A DNA stretch of 6,500 bases from JBQTIP01 sp052388025 (GCA_052388025.1 JBQTIP010000070.1:1-6500); one strand, 5' to 3'; counted from the first letter of the stretch, positions 1 through 6,062 are shown. A program made the numbers and translations. Notes: generated by a model from the sequence alone, not told the origin.

Positions 1-122
1 ACACCCCCCCTCCCCCCACAACCCCACCGGCCGCCCCCCTGGGCGGTTTACAAACCCCCCCCCCGGCCCCCCGGGCCGCGGCCGGGCCCCCGGGCCCGGC
101 CCGGCTCTCACGACTCATCCGG
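1..122. other. C-rich low-complexity flank downstream of secA
   Basis: No gene is visible here. The first 66 bases are almost entirely C runs on the plus strand, broken by a small GGTT/AACC inverted repeat around 47-58. Bases 63-105 are dense in GGCC and CCGG palindromes. On the minus strand, which is the continuation of the secA transcript, this gives several G runs of four or more that could form a G-quadruplex. The base composition is far outside that of the rest of the window. The likeliest reading is a poorly resolved contig end, with a real GC-rich structured region past secA as the alternative. I cannot identify a U-tract terminator in it. Confidence 0.6.
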
Positions 123-2792
123 TCACGCCGTAGCGCCGTGGCACTTCTTGTATTTGCGCCCCGACCCGCACGGGCACGGGGCGTTTCGCCCGACCTTCTC
201 GCTCTTAGCCTGCGGAGCCCCGCCCTCGCTCCCTGCGTCCTCGCCGCGGCTCATCACGACCCGCTGGGGCCGGGGGCGCGACGGCTCGTCCTGGCGGACG
301 AGCTCGACCCGGTAGATGTACTTCACGAACTCGTCGCGGATGCCGCCGGTGAGCTCCTCGAACATCGCGTAGGCCTCGCGCCGATACTCGGTCAGCGGGT
401 CGCGCTGGCCGTACGCTCGAAGGTGGATGCCCTCCTCCAGGTAGTCCATCTCGTAGAGGTGCTCACGCCACTTGTTGTCGGTGATGTTGAGCAGCACCAT
501 CCGCTCCAGCTCGCGCATCACTTGGGCACCGAGCGTCTGCTCCTTCTCCTCGTAGATCGCGAGCGCCTCCTCGACGATCCGCTCCATCAGCTCGGACACG
601 TCGGTCACGTCCTCCAGGTCGCCCTTGCGCGTCCTGACCGGGAAGATCTCGCCGAGCGACGTCACCAGCCCGTCGAGGTCCCACTCCTCCGGGAACACGT
701 CGGAGGAGACGAACTGCGCGAGGGTTCGCTCGACCACGTCGGCGACGTACTCGAGCGCCTCCTCCTTCAGGTCGCGGCCCTCGAGGATCTTCCGTCGCTC
801 CTCGTAGATGACCTGGCGCTGCGTGTTCATGACGTCGTCGTACTTCAGGACGTTCTTGCGGCGCTCGAAGTTGAGCTCCTCGATCTGTCGTTGGGCGCTC
901 TCGACGGCCTTCGTGACCATCTTCGCGGTGATGGGCTCGTCGTCGGGCCACTTGAGCCGCTCCATGATCGAGGCGATTCGCTCCGACGCGAACATGCGCA
1001 TCAGGTCGTCCTCGAGCGACAGGTAGAACAGCGACTCCCCGGGGTCGCCCTGACGGCCCGATCGCCCGCGCAGCTGGTTGTCGATGCGCCGAGACTCGTG
1101 CCGTTCGGTGCCGAGCACGTACAGCCCGCCGACCTCCACGACCTGCTCGTGCTCGGCGTCGGTCTGCTGCTTGAACTTCGCGAAGAGCGCCCCGTACTCG
1201 GCCTCGTACTCGGCGCGCTCCTCCTCGTCCATCTCGAAGAGCAGGTAGCGGTCGTTGTCGAAGCCGCGCGCGGCCATCTCCTGGCGCGCGAGGTATTCGG
1301 GGTTGCCGCCGAGCAGGATGTCGACGCCTCGACCGGCCATGTTCGTCGCGACCGTCACCGACCCGAGGCGGCCGGCCTGCGCCACGATCAGCGCCTCCTG
1401 CTCGTGGTTCTTGGCGTTCAGGACGTGGTGCGGGATGCCGCGGCGGCTCAGGTACCCCGACAGGCGCTCGGACTTCTCGATCGAGACGGTGCCGACCAGC
1501 ACCGGCTGTCCCTTATCGTGGCGCTCCCCGAGGTCGTCGACGACAGCGTTCCACTTCGCGTCCTCGATCTTGTAGATGAGGTCCTGCTCGTCCGCCCGGA
1601 TCATCGGCTGGTTAGTGGGGATCTCGACCACTCCCAGCTTGTACGTCTCCTCGAACTCCGTGAGCTGCGTCTTCGCGGTACCGGTCATCCCAGCGAGCTT
1701 CTCGTACATCTTGAAGTAGTTCTGGATCGTGATCGTGGCGAGGGTCTGATTCTCCTCCTTGACGCGCACGCCCTCCTTGGCCTCGATGGCCTGGTGGAGA
1801 CCCTCGGAGTAGCGCCGGCCCTCCAGCACACGACCGGTGAACTCGTCGACGATCTTCACCTCGCCGTTCGTCACGAGGTACTCGACGTCGCGGTGGTAAA
1901 GCTCCTTCGCCCGGAGCGCGTTCTGGAGGTGGTGGACGAGCGGCGTGTGGACGTGCTCGTAGAGGTTCTCGATCCCGAGGGCCTCCTCGACCTTTCCCAC
2001 GCCCGCCTCGGTGACGGCAACGGTCTTCTTCGACTCGTCGACCTCGTAGTCGTCCTCGCGGCGAAGTCGGGGCACGATCCGAGCGAAGGTCTGGTACCAC
2101 TTCGCCGAGTCGGCCACCATCCCGGAGATGATCAGCGGGGTGCGGGCCTCGTCGATCAGGATCGAGTCCACCTCGTCGACGATGGCGTAGGAGTGGCCGC
2201 GCTGGACCATGTCCTCCATCCGCATGGCCATGTTGTCGCGGAGGTAGTCGAAGCCGAACTCGTTGTTGGTGCCATAGGTCAGGTCTGACGCGTACGCGGG
2301 CCGGCGCTGGGCGGGGGACATCTGCGCTTGGATCAGCCCCACCGAGACGCCGAGGGCTCGGTAGATGGGACCCATCCACTCGGAGTCGCGCTTCGCCAGG
2401 TAGTCGTTGACGGTGACGATGTGGACTCCGTTGCCGGCGAGCGCGTTCAGGTACCCCGGCATCGTCGATACGAGGGTCTTGCCCTCGCCCGTCTTCATCT
2501 CGGCGATCTGGCCCTCGTGCAGGGCCGCGGCACCCATGACCTGGACGTCGAAGTGCCGCTGGCCGATGGTGCGCCGCGCCGCCTCGCGGACGCAGGCGAA
2601 GGCCTCCGGCAGGATGTCGTCGAGCGTCTCGCCCTCGGCGAGCCGCTCGCGGAACTCGGCCGCCTTCCCCCGGAGCTCCTCTGCTGAGAGGTCCTCGACC
2701 TCCAGCTCGTAGGTGTTCACGAGCTGGACGATCTCTTCGTAACGCTTGCGCCGTCTACCCTGGCCGGCGCCGAGGATCTTATCGAGGACCAA
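123..2792 (-). CDS. secA: Preprotein translocase ATPase SecA
   Basis: SecA is the cytosolic and membrane-peripheral motor that drives unfolded preproteins through SecYEG using ATP. The protein has 889 residues and looks complete. Walker A is TGEGKT at 101-106. Walker B is DEVD at 206-209, followed by the IDEARTPL signature. The preprotein cross-linking region follows, then NBD2 with ATNMAGRGVDILLGG (482-496) and GTERHESRRIDNQLRGRSGR (561-580). Between those two NBD2 blocks lies an acidic insert (about 498-550) longer than in E. coli. The helical scaffold and wing region come next. The C-terminus carries a SEC-C zinc motif with C873, C875, C884 and H885, the part that binds SecB or ribosomes in some bacteria. 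The start is a TTG at 2790-2792, chosen because GAAGGAG sits four bases upstream and because MVLDKILG is a normal SecA beginning. It is probably SecA1, the housekeeping copy; a second SecA elsewhere cannot be excluded. Long open frames on the opposite strand here are codon-bias shadows. Confidence 0.98.
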   Translation of the reverse strand: MVLDKILGAGQGRRRKRYEEIVQLVNTYELEVEDLSAEELRGKAAEFRERLAEGETLDDILPEAFACVREAARRTIGQRHFDVQVMGAAALHEGQIAEMKTGEGKTLVSTMPGYLNALAGNGVHIVTVNDYLAKRDSEWMGPIYRALGVSVGLIQAQMSPAQRRPAYASDLTYGTNNEFGFDYLRDNMAMRMEDMVQRGHSYAIVDEVDSILIDEARTPLIISGMVADSAKWYQTFARIVPRLRREDDYEVDESKKTVAVTEAGVGKVEEALGIENLYEHVHTPLVHHLQNALRAKELYHRDVEYLVTNGEVKIVDEFTGRVLEGRRYSEGLHQAIEAKEGVRVKEENQTLATITIQNYFKMYEKLAGMTGTAKTQLTEFEETYKLGVVEIPTNQPMIRADEQDLIYKIEDAKWNAVVDDLGERHDKGQPVLVGTVSIEKSERLSGYLSRRGIPHHVLNAKNHEQEALIVAQAGRLGSVTVATNMAGRGVDILLGGNPEYLARQEMAARGFDNDRYLLFEMDEEERAEYEAEYGALFAKFKQQTDAEHEQVVEVGGLYVLGTERHESRRIDNQLRGRSGRQGDPGESLFYLSLEDDLMRMFASERIASIMERLKWPDDEPITAKMVTKAVESAQRQIEELNFERRKNVLKYDDVMNTQRQVIYEERRKILEGRDLKEEALEYVADVVERTLAQFVSSDVFPEEWDLDGLVTSLGEIFPVRTRKGDLEDVTDVSELMERIVEEALAIYEEKEQTLGAQVMRELERMVLLNITDNKWREHLYEMDYLEEGIHLRAYGQRDPLTEYRREAYAMFEELTGGIRDEFVKYIYRVELVRQDEPSRPRPQRVVMSRGEDAGSEGGAPQAKSEKVGRNAPCPCGSGRKYKKCHGATA

Positions 2793-2796
2793 AGGG

Positions 2797-2803
2797 CTCC
2801 TTC
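2797..2803 (-). promoter_or_regulatory. Shine-Dalgarno of secA
   Basis: The minus strand reads GAAGGAG, then CCCT, then the TTG start of secA. It is a near-perfect anti-16S match at usable spacing. No ATG or GTG in the secA frame is better placed, so this site decides the start. Confidence 0.8.
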
Positions 2804-2832
2804 GGGGGAGGGTATGCCGATCCGGAACTTCG

Positions 2833-2838
2833 ATTCTA
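2833..2838 (-). promoter_or_regulatory. Possible -10 element for secA
   Basis: TAGAAT on the minus strand differs from TATAAT at one position and lies in a locally AT-richer patch of the 78-base gap before secA. A start site about 7 bases downstream would give a leader of roughly 35 bases. No convincing -35 is seen at 16-18 bases upstream, so this is a weak call. secA could equally be transcribed from upstream genes. Confidence 0.25.
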
Positions 2839-2870
2839 ACGAAGGGCCTCCGGAACGCCCCGAGACCTGG

Positions 2871-3323
2871 TCAGCAGTCTAATCGTGCGCCGGTGATGCA
2901 AGGGAGGTTCTCGGCGACCAGGTAGCCGGCGATCGTGGCCAGGATGGCGAGGCTGATCACGATGACGGCCAGATGTGGGCCGCGCAGCCTCGCTGCGACG
3001 GTGCCGAAGACGACCCCGTCCTCGCGGCGGAACCCGAGCCGCGCGATCGAGAGGAGGCTGATCGCCAGCGCGGCCACTGGCCCGCCAATCACGACGACCG
3101 CGAGGACGGCGTGGAACGCGGGAGCGCGGGGGTTCACCACCGGTTCGACGAGGTCGTAGAGGAACGGGAGCCCGAGCTCGAACTTCAGCAGGTTCGCGGC
3201 GACAAAGAGCAGGGCGGGAAAGAGGAGGATTAAGCCGGGGATGGCCGATGGTGCTCGGTTGGGCGGCACCACCGTACGCATGAGGCGAGTGTCCCCCTGC
3301 ACGCGACCGACGGCAATGCGCAT
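2871..3323 (-). CDS. Small multi-pass membrane protein, function unknown
   Basis: I do not recognise a family. The protein is up to 150 residues. After a short basic N-terminus there are about three hydrophobic segments: roughly 29-47 (PGLILLFPALLFVAANLL), 70-95 (containing LAVVVIGGPVAALAISLL) and 117-137 (LAVIVISLAILATIAGYL). A loop of about 20 residues between the first two and a basic loop (RLGFRREDG) between the last two suggest an integral membrane protein without a catalytic motif. Two cysteines lie in the last 12 residues. The start is uncertain: ATG at 3321-3323 is used here, but ATG at 3279-3281 (residue 15) has a better-placed purine run (AGGGGG, about 11 bases upstream) and would give 136 residues. 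It lies between the response regulator and secA, co-directional with both, 78 bases before secA. That the frame is a real gene is supported by the hydrophobic periodicity; its role is open. Confidence 0.75.
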   Translation of the reverse strand: MRIAVGRVQGDTRLMRTVVPPNRAPSAIPGLILLFPALLFVAANLLKFELGLPFLYDLVEPVVNPRAPAFHAVLAVVVIGGPVAALAISLLSIARLGFRREDGVVFGTVAARLRGPHLAVIVISLAILATIAGYLVAENLPCITGARLDC

Positions 3324-3342
3324 TCCCTGGGCTTCACATCCT

Positions 3343-3371
3343 TGTCACAGCCTCGGCATGCCAATGTGACA
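3343..3371. promoter_or_regulatory. Inverted repeat in the gap between response regulator and membrane protein gene
   Basis: TGTCACA (3343-3349) and TGTGACA (3365-3371) are perfect 7-base inverted arms with centres 22 bases apart, about two helical turns. GGCATGCC, itself a palindrome, lies between them at 3355-3362. The 22-base centre spacing suits a dimeric DNA-binding protein. It lies just upstream of the 2871-3323 gene, so it could be an operator for that gene or the secA unit. A weak hairpin reading (15-base loop, no U tract) makes a terminator less likely. No known operator is recognised. Confidence 0.35.
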
Positions 3372-3415
3372 TCGCCCACAGAGGGCAGACTCCCACGAAG
3401 GAACGGCGGGAAGGC

Positions 3416-4111
3416 CTACTTGATCTCGAGGAGCTTCTCGCGCACCGCGTAGACCACCGCCTCCATCCGGGAGTGCAGGTGCAGCTTCTCCAGGATGTTG
3501 CGGATGTGGTTCTTCACGGTGTTCTCCGAGATGTATAGCTCCTTCGCGATGTCGCGGTTGTTCAGGCCCTGCGCGACGAGGGTCAGGACCTCCATCTCTC
3601 GCTCCGTGAGCCTCGGCGTGGGCATCTGCGGGCGCTCGTCGCTCGCCCTGCTCATCGCGGCGAACTCGGAGAGGAGCTTCGACGCCATCGAGGGCGAGAT
3701 CCGCGACTGGCCGGCCCACACGGATCGGATCGCGTCCGCGACCTCCTCGATGGGGATCTCTTTGAGGAGGTAGCCCGAAGCGCCTGCCTTGATGGCGTCG
3801 TAGAGGTCGGCCTCCTCGTCGGAGATCGTGAGCATGAGGATCTTGACGTGGGGAAGCAGCTCCTTGATCTGGCCCGTCGCTTCGATGCCCGAGCGCTTCG
3901 GCATGCGGACGTCCATCAGGATCACGTCGGGCATGAGCTCCTGGGCGCGCTCGACGGCCTCGTGGCCGTCGGAGGCCTCCCCCACGAGCTCGATGCCGGC
4001 TTCCTGCTCGAGGACCATCTGCAGTCCCCGGCGGAAGAGGGCATGATCGTCGACGACCAAGACCCTGAGGTTCTCGGAACCGCTCGCCTGTTCCTTGCCC
4101 ATTGTCGCCAC
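3416..4111 (-). CDS. NarL/FixJ-type DNA-binding response regulator
   Basis: A two-component output protein with a phosphoacceptor receiver domain and a LuxR/GerE helix-turn-helix, 231 residues, the usual length. Receiver domain, residues about 15-132: acidic pair D21 D22 in VLVVDDHALFRRGL, phosphorylation site D67 in VILMDVRMP, switch threonine T95 and lysine K117 in GYLLKE. All expected active-site residues are present. The HTH spans about 166-225 with LTEREMEVLTLVAQGLNNRD, and the recognition helix region is SENTVKNHIRNILEKL. The 20-residue leader ahead of the receiver is poorly conserved; the start may be GTG at 4109-4111 (GGGGG a few bases upstream) or ATG at 4100-4102 (residue 4). It begins 31 bases after hpf stops, so co-transcription with hpf is likely. 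No sensor kinase is in the window, making it a local orphan whose signal and targets cannot be told from sequence. Confidence 0.95.
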   Translation of the reverse strand: MATMGKEQASGSENLRVLVVDDHALFRRGLQMVLEQEAGIELVGEASDGHEAVERAQELMPDVILMDVRMPKRSGIEATGQIKELLPHVKILMLTISDEEADLYDAIKAGASGYLLKEIPIEEVADAIRSVWAGQSRISPSMASKLLSEFAAMSRASDERPQMPTPRLTEREMEVLTLVAQGLNNRDIAKELYISENTVKNHIRNILEKLHLHSRMEAVVYAVREKLLEIK

Positions 4112-4142
4112 CGAGCCCCCGGGCCCTGGCCCGGCACCTCGC

Positions 4143-4511
4143 TCACTCGATCGGTTCGGCTTGCTCCGGGCTGACGCCTGCGGATTCTAGTCGATTCGCA
4201 CGGGCCGCCATGCGCTTTCTCCTCTTTCCGTGGTGATCGCGGAGCTGTCGCTCTAGACGCTCGGCGAGCTGGTCCAGAGCCGTCTCGACGTCGGAGCCCT
4301 GCGCGCTCGCCCGGAAGGTCTTCCTCGGGATCTCTAGCGAGGCCTCCAGGCGCTTGCCGCCTCTTCGGCGCGGGTTCCGCTCCGTGATGATCTCGACCTC
4401 CACGCGCGTGACGCGGGGCTCGAGGCGCGAGAGGCGGGTGAGCTTGTGCGCGGCCGCGCCACGGTCGTGCTCCGTGATCCTCTCGCCGCGGCCCTTCAGG
4501 ACGAGATTCAT
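4143..4511 (-). CDS. hpf: Ribosome hibernation promoting factor, short form (HPF/RaiA)
   Basis: HPF/RaiA proteins bind the decoding region of the 30S subunit in stationary phase and block mRNA and tRNA binding. The 122-residue protein shows the family pattern: first strand MNLVLKGRG, then an HDRGAAAHKLTRL helix, a beta strand RVEVEIITERNPR, strand RLEASLEIP with FRASAQGSD, then a long basic helix VETALDQLAERLERQLRDHH and a basic tail. The S30AE domain fills residues 1-97 or so. The C-terminal dimerisation domain of long HPF, the form usual in Actinobacteria and needed for 100S dimers, is absent; the tail after residue 100 is short and low in complexity. The start at 4509-4511 is chosen because MNL fits the family N-terminus and AGGATGGGGG lies just upstream. 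An ATG four codons earlier (4521-4523) and a longer open frame to 4604 are possible but run into the structured leader. Neighbours comF upstream and secA downstream match the mycobacterial order. Confidence 0.9.
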   Translation of the reverse strand: MNLVLKGRGERITEHDRGAAAHKLTRLSRLEPRVTRVEVEIITERNPRRRGGKRLEASLEIPRKTFRASAQGSDVETALDQLAERLERQLRDHHGKRRKRMAARANRLESAGVSPEQAEPIE

Positions 4512-4526
4512 CCGCGCCCCCATCCT

Positions 4527-4725
4527 GGTGATCGGTGCGACCGGAACCCGGCCGGGCTCCGGGGAAGTGGGCTCTCGCCTGGCTGACCTGGTCTTTGGCC
4601 CCACACTCGCCTGCAGAGGGGATCACCGCCCGCAGGGCGGCTTAGCACCTTCTCCCGAACCGGGTTGCCCCGGCCGGGGCAGGGCTTACGTCTAAACCGC
4701 GCCATGCTCAGCAACCAAGGGTCGC
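4527..4725 (-). ncRNA. Structured RNA ahead of hpf, candidate raiA motif RNA
   Basis: The comF-hpf gap has no gene but holds nested complementary segments on the transcribed minus strand. Closing helix: GCGACC (4725-4720) with GGUCGC (4542-4537). Inside it: GGUUGC (4716-4711) with GCAACC (4668-4663), which encloses GCAUGGC (4707-4701) with GCCCUGC (4685-4679), one mismatch. Then come a 6-bp hairpin CCGCCC-UGC-GGGCGG (4640-4626) and a hairpin GGAGCCC/GGGUUCC (4560-4543) with loop GGCC. GGUGAUC (4627-4621) is complementary to GAUCACC (4533-4527), outside the closing helix, so pairing there would be a pseudoknot. Known background: the raiA RNA motif is a roughly 200-nt conserved RNA found upstream of raiA/hpf genes in Actinobacteria and Firmicutes. 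Location, size and complexity fit, but I cannot match its consensus base by base. Alternatives are an unnamed hpf leader or chance pairing in GC-rich DNA. Ends are those of the outermost helices. Confidence 0.5.
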
Positions 4726-4760
4726 CTTACGTGGGTCGTTTCGCCTGCGACTGGCATCGA

Positions 4761-5492
4761 CTACCGGGGAAGTTCCCCGGGCAACCACAGACCCAGGCGA
4801 GAGCCCGACTGAGTATAACGACTCGGAAGCCGGCCGAAGACCGCTCGCGCCGCCGTGAGGAGCCCCACGTGGCGCGCGCCGGCCTCCCGCAGCGCGGCCG
4901 CGCACGCCCCGGCGGTCGCCCCCGTGGTCAAGACGTCGTCGACGAGGAGCACGCTAGGCGGTGCCCGCTCGGCGCCCCGGAACATGCCCCGCATCGCGAG
5001 CCGTCGCTCCGCCCCACCCCTGCGCGCCTGTGGCTCAGTCTCGCCCGCCCGCACCAGGAGCGGTCGGACGGCGAGACCGAGCCGCTCCCCGACCACGACG
5101 GCCAGTGCCCGCGCCTGGTCGAAGCCGCGCGAGGCCATACGAGCGCGCGAGAGAGGAACCCAGGTCACCGCGTCGGCCTGGAACGCATTGACCGCGACCA
5201 TGGCCTCGCCCAAGGCCTTCGCGACCGCCCGCCAACTCGAGAACTTCAGCCGGTGGATCGCGGCGCGAGCGGCGCCACGGAACAGGAACGCGGAGCGCGC
5301 GGTCGAGATCTCCTCGGGCGGACATCCGCGGCATTCATCGACATCGCGCTCGGCCGGCCGGCCGCACCGGGAGCACCATGGGGGCGTGAGCGCCACGAGG
5401 TCCCGCATGCAGGCGGGGCAGAAAGGCCAGGCGCCGCTCCCGCAGCCGGCGCAGCGCCGGGGGAAGAGGACGTCGAGCAGGGAACCGAGCAT
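4761..5492 (-). CDS. comF: ComF family protein (phosphoribosyltransferase fold)
   Basis: ComF proteins are needed in competent bacteria for uptake or processing of single-stranded DNA, and are widespread in bacteria not known to be competent. The 243-residue protein starts with the typical LLDVLFPRRCAGCG and has two four-cysteine zinc sites: C14, C17, C25, C28 and C40, C43, C54, C57. The type I phosphoribosyltransferase part follows, with ComF-typical RGFDQA at 122-127 and the PRPP-binding loop VLLVDDVLTTGAT at 181-193 (D185, D186). The last 20 or so residues (SGSRLGLWLPGELPR at the end) go past the usual family end and may be a poorly conserved extension. The ATG at 5490-5492 fits the family N-terminus but lacks a Shine-Dalgarno; a GC hairpin abuts it instead. 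It heads the conserved comF-hpf-secA block, and the hpf leader RNA begins about 35 bases after its stop. Confidence 0.93.
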   Translation of the reverse strand: MLGSLLDVLFPRRCAGCGSGAWPFCPACMRDLVALTPPWCSRCGRPAERDVDECRGCPPEEISTARSAFLFRGAARAAIHRLKFSSWRAVAKALGEAMVAVNAFQADAVTWVPLSRARMASRGFDQARALAVVVGERLGLAVRPLLVRAGETEPQARRGGAERRLAMRGMFRGAERAPPSVLLVDDVLTTGATAGACAAALREAGARHVGLLTAARAVFGRLPSRYTQSGSRLGLWLPGELPR

Positions 5493-5510
5493 GGGCGCAC
5501 CGTAGCGCCC
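5493..5510 (-). promoter_or_regulatory. Hairpin directly abutting the comF start codon
   Basis: On the minus strand GGGCGC, loop UACGGU, GCGCCC is followed at once by the AUG of comF. This perfect 6-bp all-GC stem occupies the place where a Shine-Dalgarno would sit. It could limit comF translation, or comF may be translated by a non-SD route. It could also be a remnant of the rearrangement upstream. Confidence 0.4.
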
Positions 5511-5579
5511 GCCACCGACATCGAGGTCCGGACGTTCCTAATTTATGTGCTCTGGGTCGAAAGTTCGGTGACGTATCTA
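5511..5579 (-). other. AT-richer spacer, probable IS remnant end upstream of comF
   Basis: This spacer separates comF from the transposase remnant and is clearly less GC-rich than its surroundings. It includes TAAATT on the minus strand (5539-5544), which resembles a -10 element without a good -35, and CGAAAGTTCG (5559-5568), a short near-palindrome. It probably contains the terminus of the IS630-type element and may now supply the comF promoter. I could not pair it with a second inverted terminal repeat inside the window. Confidence 0.3.
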
Positions 5580-6062
5580 TCAGGCGGCAGCGGGCAGGTT
5601 CTCATCGGCGGAAGACAGCCGCGCCATGAGTGTGGCGAGGTCGCCGCGGGTGAACTTCCACTCGAATGGCTTCGCCATCTGCTCGTACCGGGCTTGGAAG
5701 GCGAGGAGACGCTCGGCGACCTCGTCGGGTGAGCAGAAGTCGTTCGGGGTGAGCACCTTGCGCTGCACGATCGACAAGTAGATCTCGAGTTGAGCCAGGA
5801 AGCGTGGACGGGCAGGTGCACGAGGTGCAGGTTCGGCCAGGTCTCCCGCAGCCGCTCGCACGCCGCCCGCCCTCGGTGCGATGAGCCGTTGTCCACCACC
5901 CAGAACACCCGGCCGGCCGAGGCGTAGGGCTCGGCGGTCATGACCTACTCGACCAGGCGGCCGAACGGGGCGATCCCCGTCGTGGGCTCGCATCGACCGA
6001 AGAGCCTCGCCCGGTGCACGTCCCAGGCCGCGAGGTAGGCGAGGGCCCCGCCGCGGGCCACG
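5580..6062 (-). pseudogene. Decayed IS630-family transposase, C-terminal part
   Basis: The remnant covers the second half of an IS630-type DDE transposase. Reading down the minus strand, the first segment is LAYLAAWDVHRARLFGRCEP and IAPFGRLVE, then a TAG stop at 5945-5947 where homologues as I recall them have a glutamine (LVDQVM). The same frame resumes with VMTAEPYASAGRVFWVVDNGSSHRG (catalytic Asp within DNGSSH) and HLPVHASWLN. At about 5788-5791 the frame changes, consistent with loss of four bases between WLN and LEIY. The last segment has QLEIYLSIVQRKVLTPNDF (catalytic Glu in LEIY) and PFEWKFTRGDL, ending at a TGA at 5580-5582. The N-terminal HTH and the first catalytic Asp region are missing: similarity starts right after the stop of the nucleotidyltransferase gene. 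With truncation, nonsense and frameshift it cannot make an active enzyme. The family assignment comes from remembered motifs. Confidence 0.85.

Noticed and set aside
138..2288. Very long plus-strand open frame opposite secA
   Set aside because: Its translation is repetitive L/V/D/R-rich with no domain pattern, and it mirrors the codon bias of secA on the other strand. It is an antisense shadow.
4570..4680. Cobalamin riboswitch
   Set aside because: AGACCAGGUCAGCC resembles part of a B12 box but does not match its conserved order, and the downstream gene is hpf, not a B12-related gene.
4655..4680. Rho-independent terminator at the GCCCCGGCCGGGGC palindrome (4667-4680) after comF
   Set aside because: No U tract follows in the minus direction, and part of the palindrome is needed for more consistent nested helices of the leader RNA.
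4681..4740. Similarity to a c-di-GMP-I (GEMM) riboswitch
   Set aside because: CACGUAAGGCGACC and GACGUAAGCC loosely recall GEMM-I core segments, but I see no GNRA tetraloop and receptor arrangement or proper P1b stem between them, and the spacing is wrong. The raiA-type reading explains the position better.
4665..5732. Plus-strand open frame of 355 codons across comF and the hpf leader
   Set aside because: The product is R/P/G-rich without motifs, it lies antisense to a clear ComF, and it crosses into the IS remnant spacer. It is a high-GC shadow.
5543..5941. Separate intact transposase gene starting at the ATG at 5939-5941
   Set aside because: This ATG is an internal codon just after the premature stop. 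Downstream the frame leaves the homologous one at about 5790, so no functional protein would result.
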